Positions 18,322-26,183 of a stretch of DNA of 64,000 nucleotides are shown piece by piece. Source of the stretch: Leptodesmis sichuanensis A121. GTDB lineage: Bacteria > Cyanobacteriota > Cyanobacteriia > Leptolyngbyales > Leptolyngbyaceae. The translations under genes and the position numbers were made by a program. Every line of letters begins with the position of its first letter. Within the stretch, counting starts at the first letter, position 1. Under the pieces are notes generated by a model, which made no database searches, was not told where the DNA came from, and saw only the letters and a program-made list of their open reading frames with translations. The stretch is taken from positions 186,001 through 250,000 of the forward strand of contig NZ_CP075171.1 of assembly GCF_021379005.1 (NCBI RefSeq), in the 5' to 3' direction.

Positions 18322-19227
18322 CTACGCTCCCATACCGGAATATTGACGTAAGCCTTTTTTCCAGAGCCAACGGCAAAGCAGGTAAAACAAAATCCCCCAG
18401 CCCAGAATCACCAGGATTCCCTGAGTCATGTTGACAGGGAGGCCAACCAGCAGACTGGCGGGAAAGTTGATCAGGTAGGGGAAGGGAGTCCAGAGAGCGA
18501 TCGTCCGTACTGCAGGCGGAAACACACTCAGAGGGGCAATCAGCCCCGAAAGAAACAGGTAGAACAGGAACCAGAATTGTTCCAGGGCACTGGCTCGTTC
18601 AGTCCAAAAGGCAAACATCGACAGGGTGTACTGCATCAGAAACCGCAGCCCGAAGGCCAGGGCAGAGAAGAGCAGAAATAGCACAATTTGGCTCAGGCTG
18701 GGCACCCAGAATGCCTGGGGATACAGCAGGAAAAAGAGGCCAATCAGCAGCAAAGCAAAGGGCAGGCGGGCCAATCGTTCCGCTTGATGGGAGGCCAGAT
18801 AGTGCCAGACCGGAGATAGGGGCTGCAACAGTCGGAAGGACAGGCGACCCTCGACGATTTCCTTCTCAAACTCCCAGATCACCCAGACGATCGTAAATTG
18901 CCGGACTAGAAAGGTTGCCAGAAAGTAGCGGGCAAACTCTACTGGAGATAAGCCAAACTGTCCCGTCGCTGCCGCCTTTGACCAGATCCCCATCAGAATA
19001 AACGGCAAGGAGCCAGCCAATACCCACAGCACCAGTTCCGCCCGGTACTCCACCATGTAAGCGTAGTAGACCGAGAGCAGCGTAGAGGTGATTCTACCGA
19101 TTCTCTTTAGGGAGTGGAGGAAGAGGGGGATGGGGGATGGGGGATGGGGAGTTGGGAAGGGGAGTCTTTCTCCTGATCTCTGATCCCTGATCCCTGATCT
19201 CTGATCCGCATTTCTCTTGTCTTTCAT
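18322..19227 (-). CDS. ABC-2 type permease (DUF990-like), second of two
   Basis: A 301-residue permease with about six membrane segments. The conserved part starts near residue 42 (RIGRITSTLLSVYYAYMVEYRAEL) and includes LSFRLLQPLSPVWHYL. The ATG at 19227 overlaps the stop of the ATPase gene in an ATGA arrangement, which supports translational coupling and this start. The first ~35 residues (QRSGIRDQRSGERL and following prolines) are encoded by heptamer repeats and have no counterpart in the family, so they look like a recent N-terminal addition. It probably pairs with the ATPase and with the permease at 16237-17019. Confidence 0.85.
   Translation of the reverse strand: MKDKRNADQRSGIRDQRSGERLPFPTPHPPSPIPLFLHSLKRIGRITSTLLSVYYAYMVEYRAELVLWVLAGSLPFILMGIWSKAAATGQFGLSPVEFARYFLATFLVRQFTIVWVIWEFEKEIVEGRLSFRLLQPLSPVWHYLASHQAERLARLPFALLLIGLFFLLYPQAFWVPSLSQIVLFLLFSALAFGLRFLMQYTLSMFAFWTERASALEQFWFLFYLFLSGLIAPLSVFPPAVRTIALWTPFPYLINFPASLLVGLPVNMTQGILVILGWGILFYLLCRWLWKKGLRQYSGMGA
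19125..19207. repeat. Two heptamer arrays inside a permease gene
   Basis: Three units of GGGGGAT (19125-19145) and five units of CTGATCC/CTGATCT (19173-19207) lie within the first codons of the ABC-2 permease gene. Because each gene frame stays open, the repeats are translated as a basic, proline-rich N-terminal tail. Confidence 0.85.
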
Positions 19228-20222
19228 GAGATAGCCCCCGATCGCAAAACTCGCCCAATCACCTCTTCAATCGGAGGTTCCGTCACAGCTAAATCAACTA
19301 CTTCTAAGTCAGACAAAATCTTGGCAACGGTTTGGGTTAACTGCTCTTGAGGGACTAAAAACTTTGCCATCGCGCCTTCAACGGTTTCTAAATCGCCGTA
19401 TAGAGCCAGCTTTTCTGGTGGACAGGGATGAGCAAGTTCCACTTCAACTTCTCGACAGGGGGCAAAGCGATCGACCAGTCCTTCTAAACTGCCGTCATAA
19501 ATCAGTTCTCCCTGGTGAATTACAATCACTCGTGGGCAAAGGGCCGTAATATCAGCCATATAGTGACTGGTGAGCAGCACCGTGGCTCCATACAACTGGT
19601 TGTACTCCCGCAAAAACTCCCGCACACTGGCCTGAGCATTGACATCCAATCCCAGAGTTGGCTCATCTAAAAACAACACCTGGGGACGATGGATGAGAGC
19701 GGCCAGCAGTTCTGCTTTCATGCGCTCTCCCAGGGACAGTTTACGCACGGGTTGGGATAACTTCCCTTCCAGGGAAAGCATTTCGCTGAGGGTGTCCACC
19801 TGCTGATGAAAGTCGCGATCGCTAATGCCGTAAACTGCCGCATTAATTCGCAGCGAGTCCAGGGCCGGAAGATCCCAGATCAACTGTTGCTTTTGCCCCA
19901 TGACCAGCGTAATTTTCCGGAGAAAAGTGGCTTTGCGTTGAAATGGCACATGACCCGCGACTAGCACCTTTCCCTCAGAGGGATGAATCAAGCCGGTGAG
20001 CATTTTTAAGGTCGTGGTTTTTCCGGCTCCATTCGCCCCCAAAAAACCCACAACTTCTCCAGGTTCAATCTGGAAGGAAATGCTTTGCACCGCTTTAACA
20101 TTGCGATAGGTGCGGCGCAGCAAGTGTTTTGCCGTTCCCAGCAGGCCAGGTTCTTTAATGGCAACCGGGTAAACCTTGGTTAAGTTTTCAGCCAGAATTG
20201 CAGGCATCGATCGTTTGGGCAA
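19224..20222 (-). CDS. ABC transporter ATP-binding protein (NatA-like)
   Basis: A 332-residue ATPase. Walker A is FLGANGAGKTT, the signature region is KLSLGERMKAELLAAL (an LSLGER variant typical of this ABC-2 subgroup), and Walker B is VLFLDEPTLGLDVNAQ followed by an H-loop LLTSHYM. A C-terminal regulatory extension of about 90 residues follows. It is translationally coupled (ATGA) to the downstream permease gene. With the two permeases it should form a polytopic ABC-2 transporter at the inner membrane. The substrate is unknown. Confidence 0.92.
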   Translation of the reverse strand: MPKRSMPAILAENLTKVYPVAIKEPGLLGTAKHLLRRTYRNVKAVQSISFQIEPGEVVGFLGANGAGKTTTLKMLTGLIHPSEGKVLVAGHVPFQRKATFLRKITLVMGQKQQLIWDLPALDSLRINAAVYGISDRDFHQQVDTLSEMLSLEGKLSQPVRKLSLGERMKAELLAALIHRPQVLFLDEPTLGLDVNAQASVREFLREYNQLYGATVLLTSHYMADITALCPRVIVIHQGELIYDGSLEGLVDRFAPCREVEVELAHPCPPEKLALYGDLETVEGAMAKFLVPQEQLTQTVAKILSDLEVVDLAVTEPPIEEVIGRVLRSGAIS

Positions 20223-20281
20223 ATTATCCTTATCGTCCTAGCCTAATCCTGACATTTTTTGAACACCCCTTTCTTTCAGAT

Positions 20282-20354
20282 TAAACCAAGTCCAGCGAGA
20301 GAACAGTTGTTTTCCGATCAGAGAAACTCCGATTCTGGACGTGGACAAGGGTTA
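20282..20354 (+). repeat. Palindromic element, copy 1 of 5
   Basis: This copy begins TAAACCAAGTCCAG and ends TTCTGGACGTGGACAAGGGTTA. The ends are inverted copies of each other and can fold into a stem. It lies between two divergent genes and is the most diverged copy (CGAGAGAACAGTT in the left inner part). Confidence 0.85.
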
Positions 20355-20427
20355 TTTTTGTGTGTCCTGTACTTGACCTGACCGCGCTCCTCCTTTAATG
20401 TAATTCCACATCTACGGAGGAATAACA

Positions 20428-20805
20428 ATGAGTTTTTTAATCCCGTTCATTATAGGTGTGATCATCACTGCCATCAGTCTGTTAATCATTTCAAAAATTC
20501 CGTTCCTGGGTATTGAGGTAGATGGAGTCGGCAAAGCCCTCCTCTCAGGGGTTGTGTTTGGGGTACTGAGTTGGCTGCTGGGCTGGATGGCTGGTTCTAA
20601 AATCCTGAATGTTCTAACGCTGGGGCTACTGTGGCTGGTTGTAAACACAATTATCTTTGGCCTATCTGCCTGGATTGTTGAAGGTTTCCGGCTACGGAAC
20701 GGCATTTTAAGCGCCATTTTAGGCGCGATCGCCCTCACCTTTGTCAACTCAGTTCTGTTCAAAATACTGAGCCTTGTATTTCCTACCGTTGTACCTGCAA
20801 TTTAA
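20428..20805 (+). CDS. Phage-holin-family IV type membrane protein
   Basis: A 125-residue protein that is almost entirely membrane segments (four predicted), starting MSFLIPFIIGVIITAIS. It matches the layout of the four-helix holin superfamily IV proteins that are common in cyanobacterial and actinobacterial chromosomes outside prophages, where their function is unknown. A strong ribosome site (CGGAGGAATAACA before ATG) supports the start. No lysin or other phage gene is near, so a prophage origin is unlikely. Confidence 0.8.
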   Translation: MSFLIPFIIGVIITAISLLIISKIPFLGIEVDGVGKALLSGVVFGVLSWLLGWMAGSKILNVLTLGLLWLVVNTIIFGLSAWIVEGFRLRNGILSAILGAIALTFVNSVLFKILSLVFPTVVPAI

Positions 20806-20873
20806 GGTTGATTGGCCAAGACGGGTAAAGGGAAGTACAAACAGGGTAGGGAAGCTAGCCGATACCTGCTGAC

Positions 20874-21662
20874 CTAATACCCGTCTCCCCGATACTGAAT
20901 CTGATTGTTTTGCAAAATGAGCAGAACTCTCTGCCCTCGATAATCTTCACGAGCCTGCACCGTTGCTTTGCCGTCATAGCGGTAAATCGTTCCTGCGCTA
21001 CTTTCAACTCGTACTACAGGCACCTGCTTTAACTCTGTAACCCCTTTACTTTGGTTGTAAAGGTTCATATACAATCGGTTTTTTTGACGGTAAACCCGTA
21101 CTGTATACTCCCCAGTTTGAAAGCTGAGCAAGGTGGCATCCTGTTGAGGTGGGGCAGGGCGATCGGGCTGTTGCTGAAGAGCAGTGGTCGCATACTCTTG
21201 CACAATTCTTTGGCCCACCTGACTTACTTCGATCATCCTTTCCCCCCCTGCTCCGACTCGCACGATCGCCGTGTAGTCCCCCGAATTAGCGGTATAAGTT
21301 GTCCACTGATCATTAATGCCTCTAGCAGATAAAATCCGGGCTGGGGCGTTGACAATCACACGAAAGCCATTATTGCTAACCGACATTAAGGGCTGGCCGC
21401 GTCGCCAGATAATCTCGACAACGTAGCGCTTCGTTCGGAAAAAAATGGGACGCTGTTCGGTTTCAACGGTTTGAGTCAGTTGCGTCTGGGCGATCGCCGG
21501 AGGTTCAACCAATCCACCAACCCCCAGCCCAGCACTAAGCATCCCAACTGAAAATATCAACTGGGCCGATCGAAGACTGGAATTACCTTTCACTAAATGC
21601 TTTGCAATCCAAAATCGCAAATCCAAAATCCAAAATGGTAGGAGCCGAATTAAGCGGTTCAT
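20874..21662 (-). CDS. Exported protein of unknown function
   Basis: From the ATG at 21662 the product is 262 residues. A hydrophobic stretch and AIA-Q (GLVEPPAIAQTQ) indicate a signal peptide, but about ten residues before it (PFWILDLRFWI) are encoded by a heptamer array, so the true start could be the internal Met in SVGMLSAGLG. The mature part has RYVVEIIWRRGQPLMSVSNNG, GDYTAIVRVG and RLYMNLYNQSKGV, which look like two related beta-rich units. I do not recognise a family; it resembles in style the small exported protein at 8801-9229. It is divergent from the SIMPL gene. Confidence 0.65.
   Translation of the reverse strand: MNRLIRLLPFWILDLRFWIAKHLVKGNSSLRSAQLIFSVGMLSAGLGVGGLVEPPAIAQTQLTQTVETEQRPIFFRTKRYVVEIIWRRGQPLMSVSNNGFRVIVNAPARILSARGINDQWTTYTANSGDYTAIVRVGAGGERMIEVSQVGQRIVQEYATTALQQQPDRPAPPQQDATLLSFQTGEYTVRVYRQKNRLYMNLYNQSKGVTELKQVPVVRVESSAGTIYRYDGKATVQAREDYRGQRVLLILQNNQIQYRGDGY
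21607..21634. repeat. Heptamer tandem repeat (ATCCAAA type)
   Basis: Four 7-base units (ATCCAAA, ATCGCAA, ATCCAAA, ATCCAAA) lie at the 5' end of the leftward exported-protein gene and are read there as aromatic residues (WILDLRFW). Confidence 0.8.
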
Positions 21663-21803
21663 CGTGGATCCCTGCCCATGCCATTCTTTGTAAGCCGAGA
21701 TACACCCCGGTTCAGTCAAAGAGTTTCTAAAACTGTAACCGATCGCCCTTCCCTTGTGTGCAATGGCACAGTGGATATATTCGTTTCTGTGAGGAGGTTT
21801 CCC

Positions 21804-22553
21804 ATGAATTTTTCCTGGTTTGGGTCAGACTCAACCCATCAAAATTACTGGCCAGCAGTAGCTGCTGGAATTGCCATGGTGGGAATTCTGCTGGCTGCCC
21901 ATCCGGTGCTGGCGCAAGAAAAACAGTTACGAACCTTAACCGTGACGGGGCGAGGGACTGAACGAATTCCCACTACCCTAACTCAAGTGCGGCTGGGAGT
22001 GGAGGCCCAGGGAAAAACAGCAAATGAGGTACAGCAGGAGGTCGCGCGTCGCTCCAATACCGTGGTGTCTTTACTGCGATCGCGGCAGGTCGAGCGGTTG
22101 GAAACAACGGGAATTAACCTCAGTCCGACCTATCGCTACGACAATGGAGTGCAAACGCTGACAGGCTATACAGCTAGCAATATGGTGAGCTTTCGGATTC
22201 AAACTCAGAAAGTCGGGACATTACTGGACGATGCGGTGAAAGCTGGAGCTACCCGCATTGATGGGATCAGTTTTGTGGCCTCTGATAGCGCGATCGCCAG
22301 TGCTCAAAAGCTGGCCCTACAAGCAGCCACTCAGGATGCCAAATCTCAAGCTAATGCCGTCTTTAGCACGCTGGGTCTGACCGCTCGGGAGGTTGTGAAT
22401 ATTCAAATTAATGGAGCCTTCACTCCACCACCTCGACCACTACCAGCCGATGCAATGCAAGGAAAAACCTTTGCCGCTGCACCTGCCCCTACTCCTGTGT
22501 TGGGAGGTGAACAACAGGTAGAAGCTGCCGTTACGCTTCAGATTAGCTACTAA
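21804..22553 (+). CDS. SIMPL domain (DUF541) periplasmic protein
   Basis: The ATG at 21804 follows an excellent ribosome site (GAGGAGGTTTCCC), which fixes the start. The 249-residue product has a signal peptide (ending VLAQ near residue 37) and a SIMPL/DUF541 domain: LRTLTVTGRGTERIPTTLTQ, GINLSPTYRYD, LTGYTASNMVSFRIQ and ATRIDGISFVASD. Family members form oligomeric periplasmic or outer-membrane-associated assemblies; their exact role is unclear. The last four bases overlap the stop of the convergent ssb gene. Confidence 0.9.
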   Translation: MNFSWFGSDSTHQNYWPAVAAGIAMVGILLAAHPVLAQEKQLRTLTVTGRGTERIPTTLTQVRLGVEAQGKTANEVQQEVARRSNTVVSLLRSRQVERLETTGINLSPTYRYDNGVQTLTGYTASNMVSFRIQTQKVGTLLDDAVKAGATRIDGISFVASDSAIASAQKLALQAATQDAKSQANAVFSTLGLTAREVVNIQINGAFTPPPRPLPADAMQGKTFAAAPAPTPVLGGEQQVEAAVTLQISY

Positions 22554-22915
22554 AACTCATCATCATAGCCGCCATCCGACATCGGGGCTTCATTATCTCG
22601 TTTGGAACCCAGCAGTTCCATACGGTCTACCCGGATGACTGGTTTAGAGCGGTTTGCCCCCGTATTTCGATCTTTCCAGGTTTCCAGTTCCAGAGCACCT
22701 GTAACTCCAATGAGGCTGCCTTTCCGAACATAGTTAGCTGCTATCTCGGCTGTTTTGCCCCATAGCTTCAGGTTGAACCAATCTGGTTGATCTGTGTTAC
22801 GGCTCTGACGGTTAACGGCCAAGGTCAGATTACAAACCACACTACCGGATTCAAAGTACTTGACATCCGGATCGCCACCCACACGTCCAACCAGAGTAAC
22901 TACATTAAGACTCAT
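22550..22915 (-). CDS. ssb: Single-stranded DNA-binding protein
   Basis: A 121-residue SSB. The OB-fold shows MSLNVVTLVGRVGGDPDVKY, LAVNRQ, DWFNLKLWGKTAEIAANYVRKGSLIGVTG and LELETWKDRNTG. The C-terminal tail is short and acidic (YDDEF), a variant of the DDDIPF tip that recruits replication and repair proteins. Many cyanobacteria encode two SSB-like proteins of this short size. It is preceded by a long non-coding region that must contain its promoter. Confidence 0.93.
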   Translation of the reverse strand: MSLNVVTLVGRVGGDPDVKYFESGSVVCNLTLAVNRQSRNTDQPDWFNLKLWGKTAEIAANYVRKGSLIGVTGALELETWKDRNTGANRSKPVIRVDRMELLGSKRDNEAPMSDGGYDDEF

Positions 22916-23764
22916 ACGCTTCTACTACAACCACTTTTTACACGACATTGTTCACACACTGACTTACGCAACCTCCTACAGCGGGCATTTTACAGCAGCC
23001 CGAATAGCATCTTGCTCAGCTCAATGATGAATCACGTTGATCTCTTTTACAAGAACTTTAAGAAAAGGGCGAATGTAACCGAAACCAGAAGACCGGATTC
23101 ACTGCTTTTTAGTACGCATGATCTTATCATACCTTGCGTCCTTCTTCTACCATTGTGATTTTCTATAAAAGAATAACCAATACAATTCACCTAACTACGT
23201 AAGATCCATTAACGATGTAAATCAACCCTGTCCAAGTCCAGAACCGTAGTTTCTCCCATAGGAAAACGACCGTTCTCCATCTGGACTTGGCTTATTTTGA
23301 ATAAAACAGGCTCTTCCTGCAGAAAATCAATAAATACGTCAGTGACAAAAATTACCAGCCAGATTAAAATGCTTCATCATCAGCAGGCATCGCTTCATAC
23401 TCAATTGAAACTCCAACTGAATTGGCCGGATTTTATAACAGTCCGTGAGGAGAGTAATGAGTTGTACAGAATTTTCAAGGATTTTTTCAGAAGTGCAGGT
23501 TAAATTTTTTTTATTGGGAATAATGGTTGGCATAGGAAAATCCGACTAAGAGCCAGTCCTTTGATAGTTGCCAACGAAACGATCAGAAATCACGATAGTT
23601 GTTGGTGTAGCTACTGAGTGATGAGTATCGTCTGTTACACAGATCTAAAGTGATTGAACTAGCACAACTTAAAATTGACGTTTTAGGGTATGCTTCCGCG
23701 ACAGGAATGCTTATGCCTTAATGAGGTCACAACCCGAATATTCAGATTGGGCTACTTGACACCG
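22916..23764. other. 849-base region without a convincing gene
   Basis: The region between ssb and the GGDEF gene is AT-rich and carries one palindromic element (23224-23294, reverse orientation). A 68-codon frame at 23297-23503 has no ribosome site and an unprotein-like composition. Promoters for ssb and for the GGDEF gene must lie here. A small RNA cannot be excluded, but no known cyanobacterial sRNA motif was recognised. Confidence 0.5.
23224..23294 (-). repeat. Palindromic element, copy 2 of 5 (reverse orientation)
   Basis: Read on the minus strand this is TAAGCCAAGTCCAG ... GGAGAACGGTCGTTTTCC ... GTTCTGGACTTGGACAGGGTT, matching the other copies. It lies in the long gap between ssb and the GGDEF gene. 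Confidence 0.85.
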
Positions 23765-24781
23765 ATGGATGCTTCGATTCTGTTGATCGGAGGTGATGAC
23801 TTTCTCTCAACACTTCTGGATCGAGTCCACAATTTGTTGAACTGTGCCGTGGAGGTTGCATCAAATCCAGGTGAGGCGGTGCCGCTGATCCAGGCTCAAC
23901 AACCTGACTTAATTATTCTGGAAGAAAATCAGCTTGGTAGTCTGAAACTATGTTGTGAGATTAAAGAGCAAGCTAAGCTGGCCTGGATCTATTGCATTTT
24001 GATCGAAACTCCTGCGCAGGTGCTGGATGAACCCTGGCTAGACTATATCTGGGATTTAGAGTCCAAAACGATCGCGTTAGAGGGTGGGGCAGATGCTTAT
24101 CTCCGGCTACCTTTGGAAAGAACGGATGGCAAACCCCTGAGTCCTGAGATATTGGCAAAACAGGATCAGTTGTTGCGATCGCAAATCTTAGTGGGCCTCA
24201 GAACGGTGAAAAATCACCGTGAGTTGATGCGAACCAATGACATTCTTTCAGCGATCGCCCTGTCTGATCCTCTGACTGAATTGAATAATCGTCGTGCTCT
24301 GGACTGGGAACTGCCTCGACAGATTCAAAATGCCCGTACTCGCTCTGAGGTGCTGAGTCTGGTCATGCTAGATGTCGATTACTTCAAGCGAATTAATGAT
24401 CTGTACGGTCATCCTGTGGGCGATCGTGCTCTGCAACTGGTTTCCAGTCGCCTGCGTCATAATTTAAGATTTCGGGATACTCTGTTTCGTTACGGAGGCG
24501 AGGAATTTGTCATTATCCTTAGCAATACGGATCAGAAGGAAGCTTTGCTGGTTGCCCGTCGTTTATGTCGATTAATTGGCGAACAACCCTTCGATATTGA
24601 TAGTGGTTTAGAGTTGAATATTACGATCAGTGCAGGTACAGCTACCTTAGATGCGAAGGATGATGCACGAGGGAGCAGTTTACTGAAACGAGCCGATAGG
24701 AATCTTTTACGGGCAAAGTCCTCCGGTCGAAATCGGGTTGTGGGTAGTATTGATGCCTTACAAGATATGGATTCCGAGTAA
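23765..24781 (+). CDS. Diguanylate cyclase with degenerate receiver domain
   Basis: The product has an N-terminal receiver-like domain (MDASILLIGGDDFLS) in which the phospho-acceptor aspartate is replaced (PDLIILEENQ: Glu where Asp is normal), then a linker and a GGDEF domain. The catalytic motif is GGEEF (residues 244-248) and an RxxD inhibitory site (RFRD) lies five residues before it, so it should make cyclic di-GMP under product inhibition. The Glu may mimic a phosphorylated state. The frame is open from an ATG at 23690; I prefer 23765 because the receiver fold begins there, though the longer form is possible. A strong terminator follows. Confidence 0.85.
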   Translation: MDASILLIGGDDFLSTLLDRVHNLLNCAVEVASNPGEAVPLIQAQQPDLIILEENQLGSLKLCCEIKEQAKLAWIYCILIETPAQVLDEPWLDYIWDLESKTIALEGGADAYLRLPLERTDGKPLSPEILAKQDQLLRSQILVGLRTVKNHRELMRTNDILSAIALSDPLTELNNRRALDWELPRQIQNARTRSEVLSLVMLDVDYFKRINDLYGHPVGDRALQLVSSRLRHNLRFRDTLFRYGGEEFVIILSNTDQKEALLVARRLCRLIGEQPFDIDSGLELNITISAGTATLDAKDDARGSSLLKRADRNLLRAKSSGRNRVVGSIDALQDMDSE

Positions 24782-24806
24782 GTGATGAGAGCATCCCAAT
24801 GGCATG

Positions 24807-24835
24807 AAAAGGCGCTCCCGTGGGAGCGCCTTTTT
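24807..24835. terminator. Rho-independent terminator shared by the GGDEF gene and psbA
   Basis: A perfect GC-rich stem (GGCGCTCCC/GGGAGCGCC, two-base loop) is flanked by AAAA on the left and TTTTT on the right. It lies between the convergent stops of the GGDEF gene and psbA and should work in both directions. Confidence 0.93.
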
Positions 24836-24859
24836 AATCACTCAGAGATGAGCTAAGGA

Positions 24860-25942
24860 CTAACCGTTGATTTGAGGAGCGGTCAGCGCTACGGGAGTCG
24901 CTTCACCTGCCGCCAAATCGAGCGGGAAGTTGTGAGCGTTGCGCTCGTGCATCACTTCCATCCCCAGGTTCGCCCGGTTCAGCACATCCGCCCAGGTGGA
25001 CACCACACGACCCTGAGAGTCGATGATGCTCTGGTTGAAGTTGAACCCGTTCAGGTTGAACGCCATCGTGCTGATGCCCAATGCCGTGAACCAGATCCCA
25101 ATCACAGGCCATGCACCCAGGAAGAAGTGCAAGCTGCGGGAGTTGTTGAAGCTGGCATATTGGAAGATCAACCGACCAAAGTAGCCGTGAGCCGCCACGA
25201 TGTTGTAGGTCTCTTCTTCTTGACCGAACTTGTAGCCGTAGTTCTGAGACTCGGTTTCGGTGGTCTCACGCACCAGACTGGAGGTCACCAGAGAACCGTG
25301 CATCGCACTGAACAAGCTGCCGCCAAACACCCCAGCAACCCCCAGCATGTGGAAGGGATGCATCAGGATGTTGTGCTCTGCCTGGAACACGAACATGAAG
25401 TTGAAGGTACCAGAGATCCCCAGGGGCATCCCATCGGAGAAGGAGCCTTGTCCAATCGGGTAGATCAAGAACACCGCTGTCGCCGCTGCCACAGGGGCAG
25501 AGTAGGCCACGCAGATCCAGGGGCGCATCCCGAGTCGATAGGACAATTCCCATTCCCGGCCCATGTAGCAGAATACGCCGATCAGGAAGTGCAGCACGAT
25601 CAACTGGTAGGGGCCACCGTTGTACAGCCACTCATCCAGGGATGCCGCTTCCCAGATGGGGTAGAAGTGCAAACCAATGGCGTTGGAGGAAGGCACAACC
25701 GCACCGGAGATGATGTTGTTGCCATACAGGAGTGAGCCTGCTACGGGTTCCCGGATGCCGTCGATGTCAACGGGGGGAGCCGCGATGAAGGCGATGATGT
25801 AGCAGATGGTGGCTGTCAGCAGGGTGGGGATCATCAGGACGCCGAACCAGCCTACGTAGAGGCGGTTGTTGGTGCTGGTGACCCACTCGCAGAAGTTCTG
25901 CCACACGTTTGAACGCTCTTGGCGTTGTAAGGTCGTGGTCAT
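24860..25942 (-). CDS. psbA: Photosystem II reaction-centre protein D1
   Basis: A 360-residue D1 with all cofactor ligands in place: Tyr161, Asp170, Glu189, His190, His198, His215, Ser264, His332, Glu333, His337, Asp342 and Ala344, followed by a 16-residue C-terminal extension removed by CtpA. Position 130 is Glu (GREWELSY), the form associated with high-light D1 isoforms rather than the Gln130 low-light form. The ribosome site is ACGGAAC. Codon use is strongly biased, as expected for a highly expressed gene. Cyanobacteria normally carry several psbA copies; only this one is in the window. Confidence 0.98.
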   Translation of the reverse strand: MTTTLQRQERSNVWQNFCEWVTSTNNRLYVGWFGVLMIPTLLTATICYIIAFIAAPPVDIDGIREPVAGSLLYGNNIISGAVVPSSNAIGLHFYPIWEAASLDEWLYNGGPYQLIVLHFLIGVFCYMGREWELSYRLGMRPWICVAYSAPVAAATAVFLIYPIGQGSFSDGMPLGISGTFNFMFVFQAEHNILMHPFHMLGVAGVFGGSLFSAMHGSLVTSSLVRETTETESQNYGYKFGQEEETYNIVAAHGYFGRLIFQYASFNNSRSLHFFLGAWPVIGIWFTALGISTMAFNLNGFNFNQSIIDSQGRVVSTWADVLNRANLGMEVMHERNAHNFPLDLAAGEATPVALTAPQING

Positions 25943-26007
25943 AGTTCCGTAATAAGTGCTTGATGTAGCTTGGAATAATGTGGGCGGTTTTCACCGCTTG
26001 CCAGTAG

Positions 26008-26035
26008 TTTAAACTTCTTCATTGCTTTTTGTAAA
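26008..26035 (-). promoter_or_regulatory. Candidate psbA promoter
   Basis: On the minus strand TTTACA (26035-26030) and TTTAAA (26013-26008) are separated by 16 bases, a reasonable sigma-70-type pair. Transcription would start near 26000 and leave a leader of about 60 bases before the psbA ATG. Confidence 0.5.
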
Positions 26036-26183
26036 GCGGTAAATTAAGTTTCCTCTCATTTTTCCAGGAATGACTCAATTACGAGCCGACAGGCTGCTTG
26101 AGCAGTTCTCTGTGTCGAAAGAAAAGCTGACCCAGATCCTTGTATAAAGAAATGTAAACTAATCTCACTTGTCGATCGCGGCC

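Noticed and set aside
20428-20805. Prophage remnant indicated by the holin-like gene
   Set aside because: No lysin, integrase, structural gene or attachment site is near, and this holin family is common on cyanobacterial chromosomes outside phages.
23297-23503. 68-codon frame on the plus strand after palindromic element copy 2
   Set aside because: There is no ribosome site, the composition is not protein-like, and no family is recognisable.
24872-25735. 287-codon plus-strand frame opposite psbA
   Set aside because: It mirrors the strongly biased codon use of psbA and is a shadow frame; its translated composition (His, Val, Gln rich) is not protein-like.
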